Source: HGM04593 sp964423665 (GTDB taxonomy: Bacteria; Bacteroidota; Bacteroidia; Bacteroidales; Bacteroidaceae). Taken from it: a DNA stretch of 64,000 nucleotides. Below are positions 9,031-18,374 of this stretch, piece by piece. The stretch's first letter is position 1; every line of letters begins with the position of its first letter. Below the pieces are notes generated by a model. It did no database searches. It worked only from the letters and a program-made list of their open reading frames with translations, and was not told the DNA's origin. The stretch is taken from contig CAYRFX010000003.1 in assembly GCA_964423665.1 (NCBI GenBank), positions 1-64,000 on the forward strand, given 5' to 3'. A program made the translations under genes and the position numbers.

Positions 9031-10170
9031 ATGAATAAAAAAGTTTTTGTATCGGGGTGCTATGACATGTTGCACTCGGGGCATGTTGCCTTCTTCAAAG
9101 AGGCATCACAACACGGAGATTTGTATGTGGGAATTGGCTCGGACAGCACAATCCAAGATCTTAAAAACCGCAAGACAATAAACACAGAGGAAGAACGTCT
9201 TTATATGGTTAAGGCTATTCGTTATGTAAAAGATGCTTTTGTAAACTCGGGAAGCGGTATAATGGATTTTGCCGAAGATGTAAAGGCTCTAAAGCCGGAC
9301 ATCTTCTTTGTCAATACCGATGGATATACACCCGAAAAGAAACGATTCTGCGAAGAGAATGGTATTGAACTGAAGGTAAGCACCAGAATTCCTGAGGCAG
9401 GGCTCCCTACCCGCTCTACCACAGCCCTGCGTCAAGAGTGCAAAATTCCTTATCGCATAGACCTCGCAGGCGGCTGGCTCGACCAGCCTTATGTAAATAA
9501 GTATGCCGAGGGACCTGTACTTACAATAAACATTGAGCCCGATTATGATTTCAACAATCGCAGCGGCATGAGTACTTCTTCGCGTAAAGCAGCTATTGAG
9601 ATGTGGCATATCGATATTCCGAAAGGCGACAGAGAGGTTCTTGCAAAAGAGCTGTTCTGTTTTGAGAATCCTCCCGGTTCGCCATATATAAGTGGTTCGC
9701 AGGATGCTATCGGTGTTGTTATGCCGGGGCTTAATCGTTTGAACTACAAAGATGAGAAATATTGGCCCAGCGAGATTAAGAGTGTAAAAGACAATGATAT
9801 TCTTGATTTTATAGAAAAGAATATTTGGCTCATTCCCCTATCGCCACGCAAAGGAGATTACGACGTGCTCGCCAATACCAAAATTGACAAGGAGGGAGCC
9901 GAACGGCTTGCAAAAGCTGCAAATGATTGCTGGCAAGCTGTTAATAATAAGGATATTGATGCATGGGGAAAAGCTACTACTGAATCCTTCCGCGCACAAA
10001 TTGCAATGTTCCCCAATATGGCTCCCGACTATGTGATGGAGAGCATAAACGAATATATAAATGATGTGAAAGGTATCAAGATAACTGGTGCCGGCGGAGG
10101 CGGTTATTTGGTTATCATTAACGACAAACCTATTAAAGACGCTTTACAAATCAGAATACGCCGTAATTAA
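9031..10170 (+). CDS. Bifunctional nucleotidyltransferase-GHMP kinase fusion
   Basis: 379 aa with two parts. Residues 1-135 are a cytidylyltransferase-like Rossmann domain: VSGCYDMLHSGH with HxGH at 15-18, and RSTTALR near 128-134 in place of the usual ISSTxLR. Residues about 138-379 are a GHMP-type sugar kinase: PYRIDLAGGW (140-149), an ATP loop RSGMSTSSRKAA (177-188), SGSQDAIG (221-228) resembling the WQDQ segment of fucose/heptose kinases, and GAGGGGYL (353-360). The combination suggests phosphorylation of a sugar or polyol and its activation as a CDP or similar derivative. The fused substrate is unknown. First gene of the Wzi/ManC operon; also distinct from Fkp, whose transferase half is another fold. 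Confidence 0.8.
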   Translation: MNKKVFVSGCYDMLHSGHVAFFKEASQHGDLYVGIGSDSTIQDLKNRKTINTEEERLYMVKAIRYVKDAFVNSGSGIMDFAEDVKALKPDIFFVNTDGYTPEKKRFCEENGIELKVSTRIPEAGLPTRSTTALRQECKIPYRIDLAGGWLDQPYVNKYAEGPVLTINIEPDYDFNNRSGMSTSSRKAAIEMWHIDIPKGDREVLAKELFCFENPPGSPYISGSQDAIGVVMPGLNRLNYKDEKYWPSEIKSVKDNDILDFIEKNIWLIPLSPRKGDYDVLANTKIDKEGAERLAKAANDCWQAVNNKDIDAWGKATTESFRAQIAMFPNMAPDYVMESINEYINDVKGIKITGAGGGGYLVIINDKPIKDALQIRIRRN

Positions 10171-10171
10171 A

Positions 10172-10218
10172 ACAGCCAAGGGTGTGCCAAAATATTTTTT
10201 GTACACCCTTTTGGTTGT
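10172..10218 (+). other. Intergenic hairpin inside the operon
   Basis: AAGGGTGT (10178-10185) pairs with ACACCCTT (10203-10210), extended across a 2-nt bulge by ACAGCC with GGTTGT (one G-T pair). The loop is 17 nt. It starts just after the fusion-gene stop and has no T run after it, so it may be an attenuator or mRNA processing/stability hairpin rather than a full terminator. Confidence 0.45.
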
Positions 10219-10237
10219 ATTTATAGAGAATTATATA

Positions 10238-11341
10238 ATGCAGGTATCAGCAGTAACGGATATGTTTTTTGAACTCATACGCTTGGGCATAGGTACAAGC
10301 GATGGTTTCAATTACTCCCCCACCGAAAAAGAGTGGGAGTTGCTTTTTGAACTCTCCCGCAAGCAGACTCTTGTGGGTATTGCTTTTCTGGGGGTAGAAA
10401 AACTGCCAAAAGAGAAACTTCCGCCAAGAAATTTGTTGCTTGGGTGGCACAATTATTGCTTGCAAATCAAGCAACAGAATACTAAACTGAATATACTTGC
10501 TGCCAAAATAGGTGAAAAGTTCAAGAAAGAGGGCTTCAGAAACACGATATTGAAAGGACAAGGGGTTGCCGCGCTGTATGACCAACCTTCCATGCGCACT
10601 CCCGGCGATATCGACATATGGCTCGAAGGCGGGAGAGAGAAGATCTTGAACTATGTCAAGCAGTTTCTACCGGAATGCCGTCCCGTATATCATCATGTTG
10701 ATTTCCTTGCGATTGAGAATGTGAGCGTGGAGGTACATTTTACGCCTACATGGATGAATTGCTATTTTACAAACAAAAAACTACAAAGTTTTTTTGAAAA
10801 TGAGAGTGAAAGGCAATTTACGAACAGCATAAATCTTGGAGATAATGCGGGAGAAATCAATGCCCCCACAAACGCGTTTAACCGCATATATATATTGCTG
10901 CACATTTACAGGCATCTGTTCCAGGAAGGTATAGGACTTAGACAACTGCTCGATTATTATTATGTATTGAAACAAGGCTTCACCGCTGAGGAAAAGGCCG
11001 AGTGCTTGAACTTGTTGAAAGATTTCAAGTTGTTGCGCTTTGCAGGTGCCACAATGTATGTTCTTAAAAAGGTTTTTAATATTGACGATGCCTTTCTTTT
11101 GACCGAGCCACTTGAAAAGGAGGGAGAGTTCCTGCTCAATGAGATTATGGTTGCCGGTAATTTTGGGAAGTACAGCCCACGCTACAAGAACGATATGAGC
11201 AACTCGCTAATTAAGCGTGCCATGAGCAAGAGTATGCATCATATGACTTTTATTGGCAGCTACCCGAGTGAGACACTTTGGGGGCCTTTGTTCAGAATAT
11301 GGCACTTTTTCTTCAAAAAGAGACTAAAATCAAAAATATGA
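10238..11341 (+). CDS. Nucleotidyltransferase-like protein (PF14907 type)
   Basis: 367 aa. The segment LKGQGVAALYDQP followed by MRTPGDIDIWL is the signature of the uncharacterised nucleotidyltransferase family PF14907 (NTP_transf_5), where the DxD pair binds metal. Members often sit in polysaccharide or peptide-modification loci of Bacteroidota, but the substrate is unknown. The open frame extends upstream into the fusion gene; ATG 10238 was chosen because the preceding 50 residues overlap that gene and look non-coding. It overlaps the Wzi-like gene by ATGA, which implies translational coupling. Confidence 0.78.
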   Translation: MQVSAVTDMFFELIRLGIGTSDGFNYSPTEKEWELLFELSRKQTLVGIAFLGVEKLPKEKLPPRNLLLGWHNYCLQIKQQNTKLNILAAKIGEKFKKEGFRNTILKGQGVAALYDQPSMRTPGDIDIWLEGGREKILNYVKQFLPECRPVYHHVDFLAIENVSVEVHFTPTWMNCYFTNKKLQSFFENESERQFTNSINLGDNAGEINAPTNAFNRIYILLHIYRHLFQEGIGLRQLLDYYYVLKQGFTAEEKAECLNLLKDFKLLRFAGATMYVLKKVFNIDDAFLLTEPLEKEGEFLLNEIMVAGNFGKYSPRYKNDMSNSLIKRAMSKSMHHMTFIGSYPSETLWGPLFRIWHFFFKKRLKSKI

Positions 11342-12819
11342 TAAAAAGATTCATAACCGCAACTGCTCTTGCTACTGCTTTTTTCACCGTGCAGGCACAA
11401 GATATTAGATACAGAGTGGAAACTACGGGTACTTATGCGACGGAGGATACACCACCCACTTGGCATCTCTCCAACAGGCAGGGATTGAGCGGCGACAAAG
11501 CCGGTTTTGCATACATGCGCGCCGGGCTTGCCGGTGATTGCATACTTGGCAAGAAAGGGCTTTCTCTCTCATGGGGCGTGGATATGATTGCCGGTGAAGG
11601 GCTCACTTCCACCATTTTTGTGCAGCAGGCTTTTGCAGATGTCAGTTGGAAGATGTTTACCCTCTCCATGGGACAAAAGGAGAGATGGGGCGAGCTGAAA
11701 AATCACAGAATATCAACCGGAGGGCTTGTTGAGAGTGGCAATGCACGCCCAGTTCCGCAAATACGCATTGAGGTTCCCGAGTATTATGATTTTTTCGGCA
11801 CCAATGAGTGGTTCAAGATTCGCGGACATTTAGCATATGGCTGGTTCAGCGATGGAGAGTGGCAAAAGGATTGGGTGGCAACAGGAAAAGCACATACTGT
11901 GGGGGTGAGATATCACTCAAAAGCAATTTTCTTCAAGGTGGGCAAGGAGAAGAAGTTTCCCTTGTCATTTGAATGGGGATTGCAGATGGTTGCACAATTT
12001 GGCGGTGCTATATACAACAGACTGAATATTGAGGGAGAAAACAGCAAGAACCCTACCCGATTGAGAGACTACTTTAAGGCTTTTGTACCAAGCAGCGGAG
12101 ATGATCAATATTCCGATTTTGACAGGGTTAATATTGCGGGCAATCATGTTGGGAGCTGGCATGCGGCAGTTAATTGGAATAATGACAGTTGGAATCTGCG
12201 CACCTATTATGAGCATCTGTTCGACGATCATTCACAGATGTTTATGGAGTATGGTGTGTGGACCGAACAGCTTGTGGGTGTTGAGCTCAAATTGAAAAAG
12301 TTCAAATGGATAAAAGGTGTTGCCATTGAATATTTCAATTTGAAAAATCAAAGTGGACCGGTGTATCACGACAAGACAGACAAAATACCCGACCAAATAA
12401 GTTGTCGCGACAACAATTACAATCATGAGTGGTATAATGGCTGGTTCAACTATGGAATGATAATGGGAACACCCCTTGTAACATCACCAATATACAACGA
12501 GGACAGGATTCTTAATTGTTATAACAACCGCGTGGAGGCGTTCCACATTGGTATTGAGGGCGAGCCGACAGAAGAATGGGCATACAGGTTGTTATTTACC
12601 CATTCAAATAATTGGGGAACATACAAAGACCCTTTCACAGACATAGAATCGAACACTGCCGGGCTTGTGGAGGTCGCATTCAAACCTCGTAAACTCAACG
12701 GCTGGGGTGTGAAAGCTTCATACGCCTTTGACAACGGCAGCCTTCTTGGCAACTGCCGTAGCGGAATGCTTACAATAAGCAAATGTGGAATTATCAATCT
12801 CAAAAACAAGAAGAAATGA
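11338..12819 (+). CDS. Wzi-like capsule assembly outer-membrane protein
   Basis: 493 aa with a cleavable signal (FITATALATAFFTVQAQ) and a body of alternating amphipathic beta strands rich in Trp, Tyr and Gly, as in an outer-membrane beta-barrel. Features shared with the Caps_assemb_Wzi family include an N-terminal TPPTWHLSNRQG region, the early FAYMRAGL strand and a GQKERWGEL turn. Wzi proteins help hold capsular polysaccharide on the cell surface. The start overlaps the previous stop (ATGA), and its own stop overlaps the next start in the same way, so these genes are co-translated. Family call is by pattern, not by search. Confidence 0.75.
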   Translation: MIKRFITATALATAFFTVQAQDIRYRVETTGTYATEDTPPTWHLSNRQGLSGDKAGFAYMRAGLAGDCILGKKGLSLSWGVDMIAGEGLTSTIFVQQAFADVSWKMFTLSMGQKERWGELKNHRISTGGLVESGNARPVPQIRIEVPEYYDFFGTNEWFKIRGHLAYGWFSDGEWQKDWVATGKAHTVGVRYHSKAIFFKVGKEKKFPLSFEWGLQMVAQFGGAIYNRLNIEGENSKNPTRLRDYFKAFVPSSGDDQYSDFDRVNIAGNHVGSWHAAVNWNNDSWNLRTYYEHLFDDHSQMFMEYGVWTEQLVGVELKLKKFKWIKGVAIEYFNLKNQSGPVYHDKTDKIPDQISCRDNNYNHEWYNGWFNYGMIMGTPLVTSPIYNEDRILNCYNNRVEAFHIGIEGEPTEEWAYRLLFTHSNNWGTYKDPFTDIESNTAGLVEVAFKPRKLNGWGVKASYAFDNGSLLGNCRSGMLTISKCGIINLKNKKK

Positions 12820-13202
12820 AAAAAATCATAATATTTTTATTGACAACAATGCTCTTTACAGCATGTCAAAAGGAAGATGATAATGGTGATTTGGGAGGTT
12901 TCTGGAAAATTACGGAGATTCAGGAGGAAGGCATGCCACCCGTAAATACAGTAAACGAGAATCGTTTCTGGGGTATTCAGCTGAATCTGCTTGAGATAAG
13001 GGTTACTCACTCAGAGAGGCATTATTGCCGTTTCCAGCACGTCGAAGACTCGCTTTTTGTGCAGACAATTGACGATGATTCTGATTTGCGGGTATATGGC
13101 ATATACAACAACGGAAATGAGAGATACGGAGTTGTACATTTGAATAGCAAAAGTATGATTCTGCGTTCTAAATATGCAAAAGTAACATTCAGAAAATTTT
13201 AA
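12816..13202 (+). CDS. Small lipoprotein, lipocalin-like
   Basis: 128 aa. The N-terminus MKKIIIFLLTTMLFTAC is a lipoprotein signal with Cys17 followed by QKEDDNGD. The remainder (GGFWKITEIQEEG, then five or six short strands) resembles the small lipocalin-like lipoproteins of Bacteroidales. Function unknown. ATG 12816 overlaps the stop of the Wzi-like gene, so it probably works at the same outer-membrane site; manC starts 43 nt further on. Confidence 0.75.
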   Translation: MKKIIIFLLTTMLFTACQKEDDNGDLGGFWKITEIQEEGMPPVNTVNENRFWGIQLNLLEIRVTHSERHYCRFQHVEDSLFVQTIDDDSDLRVYGIYNNGNERYGVVHLNSKSMILRSKYAKVTFRKF

Positions 13203-13245
13203 TCACCCGGTAAAGAAGTGTGAATTTTATAGAAAGGATTAGAAT

Positions 13246-14586
13246 ATGAAGATTATATTATTATCGGGAGGCAGCGGACAGCGTCTTTGGCCTCTGTCAA
13301 ACAGTACACGTTCCAAGCAGTTTTTGCGTTTGCTGCCCGCACCTGATGGTGGCACCGAATCAATGGTGCAAAGAGTATATCGCCAGATAGAGAATGCAAA
13401 GCTCACAGATAGTATAACAATAGCAACAAGTGCAGCTCAACGCGATTCAATAACCACACAGATTGGCAACGAGGTTGCGCTGGTCACAGAGCCCGAAAGA
13501 CGCGGAACCTTCCCGGCGATAGCTCTTGCCTCTGCTCACCTGCTATTCAATGAAGGGTGTGACAAAGAGGAGGTTGCCGTGGTTGTTCCATGCGACACAT
13601 ACACCGATGACGAGTACTTCAGTACAATACGTTCCATTGCGGAAGTGATTGAGAATAATGATGCAGAACTTGCCCTTGTGGGAATAAAGCCTACAGGTCC
13701 TTCGTCTAAATATGGTTATATTTTGCCTTTGCAAAAAGATGAGAATGGTGTGCAGATGGTAAAACGTTTCACCGAGAAACCAAGCAAAAAACGTGCTGAG
13801 CAGCTGATAGCCAATGGCGCGATGTGGAATGGTGGCGTATTTGCGTTCAAGCTTGGATTTATTGAGGATATAATAAACCGATATATTGATGCGACATCAT
13901 TTGAACAGGTGCAGAAGGATTATTGCAAACTGCCTGCTGTGAGTTTTGATAACGAGGTTACAGAAAAATGCCATTCGGTTGCAGTTATCACATACAATGG
14001 AAGATGGAAAGACCTTGCCAGCTGGAAGGCTCTATCGGAGGAGCTGCCCGACAAGCACATAGGCAATGTGATGCAAGGAGATGGTGTAAGCAACACCACT
14101 ATAATAAATGAGCTGGAGTTGCCCATTGTGTGCGATGGAATAAAAGATGCTGTGGTTGTTGCAGGTTACGAGGGTGTGCTCGTGTGCAGCAAAAATGCCT
14201 CGGAGAATATTAAACAGTATGTTGAGAAGGTTGCAACCCGCCCGATGTTTGAAGAACGCCGCTGGGGAACATACAAGGTTATAAATACCACAAGATACAG
14301 CGACGGATTCTGTACCTTGACAAAAGAGCTGAAACTGAATGCCGGCTGTAATATCAGTTATCAAATACACCGCCACCGCGACGAGGTGTGGACCTTTGTA
14401 AACGGACGTGGTTTGCTGGTGATTAATGGTGTGGTAACTGAGGTTTCCAGAGGAAGTGTCGTGCATATTAAAAAAGGACAACTACATGCAGTGCGTGCCA
14501 TAACCGACCTTGAATTTATTGAGGTACAAACCGGTGATATTCTTGTAGAAGAGGATATTGAGCGTTACGCCTGGGAATGGAAATAG
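13246..14586 (+). CDS. manC: Mannose-1-phosphate guanylyltransferase with cupin domain
   Basis: Makes GDP-mannose from mannose-1-phosphate and GTP. The 446-aa protein opens with LLSGGSGQRLWPLS, the pyrophosphorylase nucleotide-binding loop, then RSKQFLRLL. RRGTFPAIALAS, FTEKPSKKRA and MWNGGVFAFK are the sugar-binding landmarks of this family. The last 110 residues are a type II phosphomannose-isomerase-like cupin (YQIHRHRDEVWTFVNGRG), so it may be bifunctional. Its place at the end of the Wzi-like operon links the locus to GDP-mannose-derived (or GDP-fucose) surface sugars. Confidence 0.93.
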   Translation: MKIILLSGGSGQRLWPLSNSTRSKQFLRLLPAPDGGTESMVQRVYRQIENAKLTDSITIATSAAQRDSITTQIGNEVALVTEPERRGTFPAIALASAHLLFNEGCDKEEVAVVVPCDTYTDDEYFSTIRSIAEVIENNDAELALVGIKPTGPSSKYGYILPLQKDENGVQMVKRFTEKPSKKRAEQLIANGAMWNGGVFAFKLGFIEDIINRYIDATSFEQVQKDYCKLPAVSFDNEVTEKCHSVAVITYNGRWKDLASWKALSEELPDKHIGNVMQGDGVSNTTIINELELPIVCDGIKDAVVVAGYEGVLVCSKNASENIKQYVEKVATRPMFEERRWGTYKVINTTRYSDGFCTLTKELKLNAGCNISYQIHRHRDEVWTFVNGRGLLVINGVVTEVSRGSVVHIKKGQLHAVRAITDLEFIEVQTGDILVEEDIERYAWEWK

Positions 14587-14595
14587 TGGGCGGAA

Positions 14596-15834
14596 ATGAA
14601 TCTTGAGCTATTTATAGCCAAAAGGCTTTATGCACTGCGCAAGGGCGGTAAAAAGATTTCACGCCCCGCAATAACCATTGCACAATGGGGAGTATCAATA
14701 GGAATTATAGTGATGATGCTCTCGCTGGCTATCGTTGTGGGATTCAAGAATGAGGTGCGGAATAAAATTATCGGTTTCGGCGGACACATACAGATTAATA
14801 ATTATGAGGCTGCCGCTGATGGAGATTCGTTCGTTACAATTACCGATGAGGATATTGAGAATATAAAAAAGTGCACCGGGGTTTCGCATGCACAGCGTTT
14901 TGTTCAAAAACCCGGCTTGCTTGCGGTGGGTGATGAATATGAGGGGGTCATTGTAAAGGGCGTGGGCAAGGAGTATGATCTCTCTTTCTTCACGCAGCAT
15001 CTTGTGAATGGTGCTATACCCCACTCCAACGATTCATTAAAGGAACATTGGATTGTTCTTTCGGCCAGCATGGCAAAAAGGCTTGACTGCAATACCGGTG
15101 ACAAAATCAATGTCTATTTTATCCATGATAACATAAGAGCGCGGCGCATGCTTGTTGCCGGCATATATGAGACCCATTTACAGGAGATGGATCGTCTTTT
15201 TGCCATCACAGACATTGAAACCACCCGCCGCCTTAATGGGTGGAATAAGGAACAAGCGAGCGGAGTTGAGATTTCCGTGACCAATTATGAAGATCTTGAA
15301 CAGACACGCAGCAATATGGCTGCGATGGTTTCCAATATTGCGTTTAGAGAACGACAAAATCTTTATATTCAAACTATTGAGGAGGCAAACCCGGCTCTTT
15401 TTGCATGGCTTGGAGTGCTTGACCAAACCGTTTGGGTCATTTTGATATTGGTGCTTGGCATCGCCGGCTTTACAATGATATCGGGGCTGCTTATTCTTAT
15501 CTTGGAAAAGAGTAATCTTATTGGAATTTTGAAAGCTGTGGGAGCACAAAATGTTTCCATAAGAAAAATATTTCTCTATTATGCCTGCTTTATAATAGGC
15601 AGAGGCATGCTGTGTGGGAACCTTATTGCTGTGATTCTATGCTTGTTGCAGCAGCATACCGGAATTGTGGCGTTAGACCCGGAGCTGTATTATATGAATC
15701 GCGTACCGATAGAATTTTCATGGGTTATGATACCTATGAATCTCTTTATGTTTGTTCTGTCGGTAGCAATCCTGTTGCTTCCATCAATGCTTATTTCGAA
15801 GATTGAGCCAAGCAAAGCCATTAAGTTTGAATAA
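14596..15834 (+). CDS. ABC transporter permease, LolC/LolE (FtsX) family
   Basis: 412 aa with a membrane segment near residues 30-55, a large periplasmic domain (about 60-265) and three C-terminal membrane segments, the layout of LolC/LolE and MacB-type permeases. The N-terminal FIAKRLYALRKGGKKISRPA motif and the ending PSMLISKIEPSKAIKFE are typical of lipoprotein-releasing permeases in Bacteroidales. No ATPase partner is adjacent; ftsE-like at 18375-19088 is on the other strand. The start is 9 nt after manC, so it may be transcribed with the glycan operon. Confidence 0.88.
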   Translation: MNLELFIAKRLYALRKGGKKISRPAITIAQWGVSIGIIVMMLSLAIVVGFKNEVRNKIIGFGGHIQINNYEAAADGDSFVTITDEDIENIKKCTGVSHAQRFVQKPGLLAVGDEYEGVIVKGVGKEYDLSFFTQHLVNGAIPHSNDSLKEHWIVLSASMAKRLDCNTGDKINVYFIHDNIRARRMLVAGIYETHLQEMDRLFAITDIETTRRLNGWNKEQASGVEISVTNYEDLEQTRSNMAAMVSNIAFRERQNLYIQTIEEANPALFAWLGVLDQTVWVILILVLGIAGFTMISGLLILILEKSNLIGILKAVGAQNVSIRKIFLYYACFIIGRGMLCGNLIAVILCLLQQHTGIVALDPELYYMNRVPIEFSWVMIPMNLFMFVLSVAILLLPSMLISKIEPSKAIKFE

Positions 15835-15860
15835 AAAAAAGAGCTTAGGCTCTTTTTTTT
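15833..15860. terminator. Bidirectional terminator between permease gene and lysA
   Basis: Eight A's plus GAGC, loop TTAG, then GCTC plus eight T's: a 12-bp stem that works as an intrinsic terminator in both directions. It overlaps both stop codons. Confidence 0.9.
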
Positions 15861-17022
15861 ATTCAAAATCGGTTGATAGAACACTCTTGGGCAAAGGGCG
15901 ACAATTATAACCAAAAGCCATTGCTTCGCCATATGCGCCTGCCGAGCGTATTGCCATGATATCTCCACGTTGGGTTTCGGGTATCTTACGGTCCTTGCAG
16001 AATACATCTGATGACTCGCAAATGGGACCTACGACATCATAGACCTCATCGGCTTTGTGCGATGAGAGGTTTTCTATTCTGTGATATGCGCTGTAAAGTG
16101 CAGGACGAACAAGATCGTTCATTCCTGCATCAACTATAATAAATTGCTTGCAGGTTCCTTTCTTTATGTATGTGGCACGGGTAATGAGCGAGCCGCATTG
16201 TGCAACAAGGCTGCGACCGAGTTCAAAATGTACCTGCTGCCCGGGGAAGAGTTTCAGGTGTTGAGCATATGTGGAAAAGTAGAGTGCAAAATCGGGGATA
16301 TTATATTTGTCGGGAGCATCGTAACGAATACCAAGCCCGCCTCCCACATTTATATGTGGCAATATAAGACCGCGTTTTTCGCTTAGCATTGTCTGCAACT
16401 CGTTTACTCTGCCACAGAGAGCTATAAAGTCGTCCATCACAAGTATCTGGGAGCCTATGTGGAAATGTAACCCTATGAGTTTTACATTCTCTTTCTCCTC
16501 AATGGCATCTATCACCTCGTCGAGCTGTTCATAATTTATACCGAACTTATTTTCGGCAAGCCCGGTGGTGATATTTGCGTGTGTGTGTGCCCCGATATTG
16601 GGGTTTACGCGAATAGCAACCTGTGCCACCACCCCACGCTCGGCTGCAAGTGTGTTAATGGCATCGATCTCGGGAATCGATTCTATATTGAAACAGAATA
16701 TTCCTGCATCGAGTGAGAGAGCTATCTCTTTATCGGTTTTTCCTACACCGGCAAATACTATATGAGCAGGGTTCACACCCGCTTCGAGGGCTGCAGCCAC
16801 CTCCCCGCCGCTAACACAATCGGCCCCAAAGCCGTTTGCTGCAATAATCTGCAGCAAACGGGGATTGAAGTTTGCCTTTATGGCATAATGGACATTAAAC
16901 CCTTGATGCTTGGAAACCTCTTTTGAGATTGTGTCGAGAGTCTTTTTCAAAAGCTCAACATCATAATAATAGAAAGGGGTTTCGATGCCGGCAAATGCCT
17001 CTATGGGAAATTTTGTTTTCAT
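15859..17022 (-). CDS. lysA: Diaminopimelate decarboxylase
   Basis: PLP enzyme for the last step of lysine synthesis, from meso-diaminopimelate. The 387-aa protein has HYAIKANFN with the Schiff-base lysine, GLHFHIGSQ, NVGGGLGIRY for phosphate binding, and CESSDVFCKDR near the active site. The ATG at 17022 is preferred to a TTG one codon upstream. It lies 5 nt after the lysC stop, indicating a lysC-lysA operon with ftsE upstream. Confidence 0.95.
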   Translation of the reverse strand: MKTKFPIEAFAGIETPFYYYDVELLKKTLDTISKEVSKHQGFNVHYAIKANFNPRLLQIIAANGFGADCVSGGEVAAALEAGVNPAHIVFAGVGKTDKEIALSLDAGIFCFNIESIPEIDAINTLAAERGVVAQVAIRVNPNIGAHTHANITTGLAENKFGINYEQLDEVIDAIEEKENVKLIGLHFHIGSQILVMDDFIALCGRVNELQTMLSEKRGLILPHINVGGGLGIRYDAPDKYNIPDFALYFSTYAQHLKLFPGQQVHFELGRSLVAQCGSLITRATYIKKGTCKQFIIVDAGMNDLVRPALYSAYHRIENLSSHKADEVYDVVGPICESSDVFCKDRKIPETQRGDIMAIRSAGAYGEAMAFGYNCRPLPKSVLSTDFE

Positions 17023-17027
17023 CAAAA

Positions 17028-18353
17028 TTATTTCTCGTTATTAAAGATGTTGTTGCTCAAGGCACGCAATGCACGCACCTTATCCTCTTCACGGATGAGG
17101 AAAGATATATTGTAGTTGCTGCCGCCATATGAAACCATGCGAACGGGTATATCTTTCATCGCCTCCATTGCGCGTGCCTCAAAACCGGTGTTCTCCCAGT
17201 TGAGGTCGCCCACCACGCAAATGATGCACATGTTTTTATCAACGGTAACGGTACCATACTTTTGCAACTCATCAACAATCTGTTCGAGCTTGCGGTCATC
17301 GTCTATTGAAACAGAAACGCCAACCTCTGATGTACAAATCATATCTATTGAGGTCTTATAGGTTTCAAAGATTTCAAAAACCTTGCGCAAGAAACCATAT
17401 GCAAGCAACATGCGCCCCGACTTTATTTTTATGGCGGTGATATTCTCCTTTGCAGCAATGGCCTTAATCTCTCCGGGGCAGGTGAGGTTGTTATCAATGA
17501 GGGTTCCCTCGGCTGTGGGGTCCATTGTGTTAAGCAGGCGCACGGGTGTGCCGGTGAGTTTCGCAGGAAGAATACATGTGGGGTGCAGAATTTTTGCGCC
17601 AAAGTAGGCAAGCTCTGCCGACTCCTCAAAATGAAGGTGATGCACGGGTGAGGTGTTATCTACAATGCGAGGGTCGTTGTTATGCATTCCGTCAATATCG
17701 GTCCAAATCTGCACCTCATCGGCATTTACTGCGGCACCTATGAGGGTTGCTGTATAGTCGCTGCCTCCACGTTGCAGGTTATCGATGTGTCCTTCGTGAT
17801 TGAGGCAGATAAATCCTTGCGCAATGTATATCTTTCCTTTTGCCTCCAAATCCACCAAAGGCAGCAAGTGGGTGCGGATATATGCAAGGTCGGGCTCGCC
17901 ATTGGCTCCCAGACGCATGAATGAGAGAGAGTCGAGCAGTTCTGCATCAAGCCCCTTTTCACGCATATAAAGTGTAACCATATTGGTTGAGATAATCTCT
18001 CCCTGTGCCACAATCTCCTTTTCGAGATTGGTATCGAGTTGTTTGAATGCCAAAGAACGCAGGTGGTTGAATATTTCATTCACTTTTGTTGTTGCAGCAG
18101 CTGCAGCTTCGGCAGTCTCGTATAACCCTTTTATTGTTTGGCGGTATTTATCCTGCAATATATTGGCGTGCTCGCAAGCACCATTAGGATTACCGTTGCG
18201 CAGGTAGTTGGTAAACTCTATCAATGAGTTTGTAGTTCCTGACATTGCTGATAGAACCACAATTTTTGTCTCGCCGTCCGAGATAAGGCGTACAACATTC
18301 TGCATACGCTCTGCCGAGCCCACAGATGTTCCACCAAATTTAAGTACTTTCAT
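17028..18353 (-). CDS. lysC: Aspartate kinase
   Basis: First step of the aspartate family pathway (lysine, threonine, methionine, and diaminopimelate for the cell wall). The 441-aa protein starts MKVLKFGGTSVGS, the classic kinase loop, followed by NLQRGGSDYTATL and the WTDIDGMHNNDPR segment. Two ACT domains occupy roughly residues 300-441, so feedback inhibition by lysine or threonine is likely. It is monofunctional; there is no homoserine dehydrogenase part. It lies 21 nt after ftsE and 5 nt before lysA. Confidence 0.95.
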   Translation of the reverse strand: MKVLKFGGTSVGSAERMQNVVRLISDGETKIVVLSAMSGTTNSLIEFTNYLRNGNPNGACEHANILQDKYRQTIKGLYETAEAAAAATTKVNEIFNHLRSLAFKQLDTNLEKEIVAQGEIISTNMVTLYMREKGLDAELLDSLSFMRLGANGEPDLAYIRTHLLPLVDLEAKGKIYIAQGFICLNHEGHIDNLQRGGSDYTATLIGAAVNADEVQIWTDIDGMHNNDPRIVDNTSPVHHLHFEESAELAYFGAKILHPTCILPAKLTGTPVRLLNTMDPTAEGTLIDNNLTCPGEIKAIAAKENITAIKIKSGRMLLAYGFLRKVFEIFETYKTSIDMICTSEVGVSVSIDDDRKLEQIVDELQKYGTVTVDKNMCIICVVGDLNWENTGFEARAMEAMKDIPVRMVSYGGSNYNISFLIREEDKVRALRALSNNIFNNEK

Positions 18354-18374
18354 ATATTTTACAGTTTTTAATTA

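Noticed and set aside
10088..10237. Earlier start for the PF14907-like gene
   Set aside because: The extra 50 residues overlap the fusion gene in another frame and include the intergenic hairpin; no family similarity.
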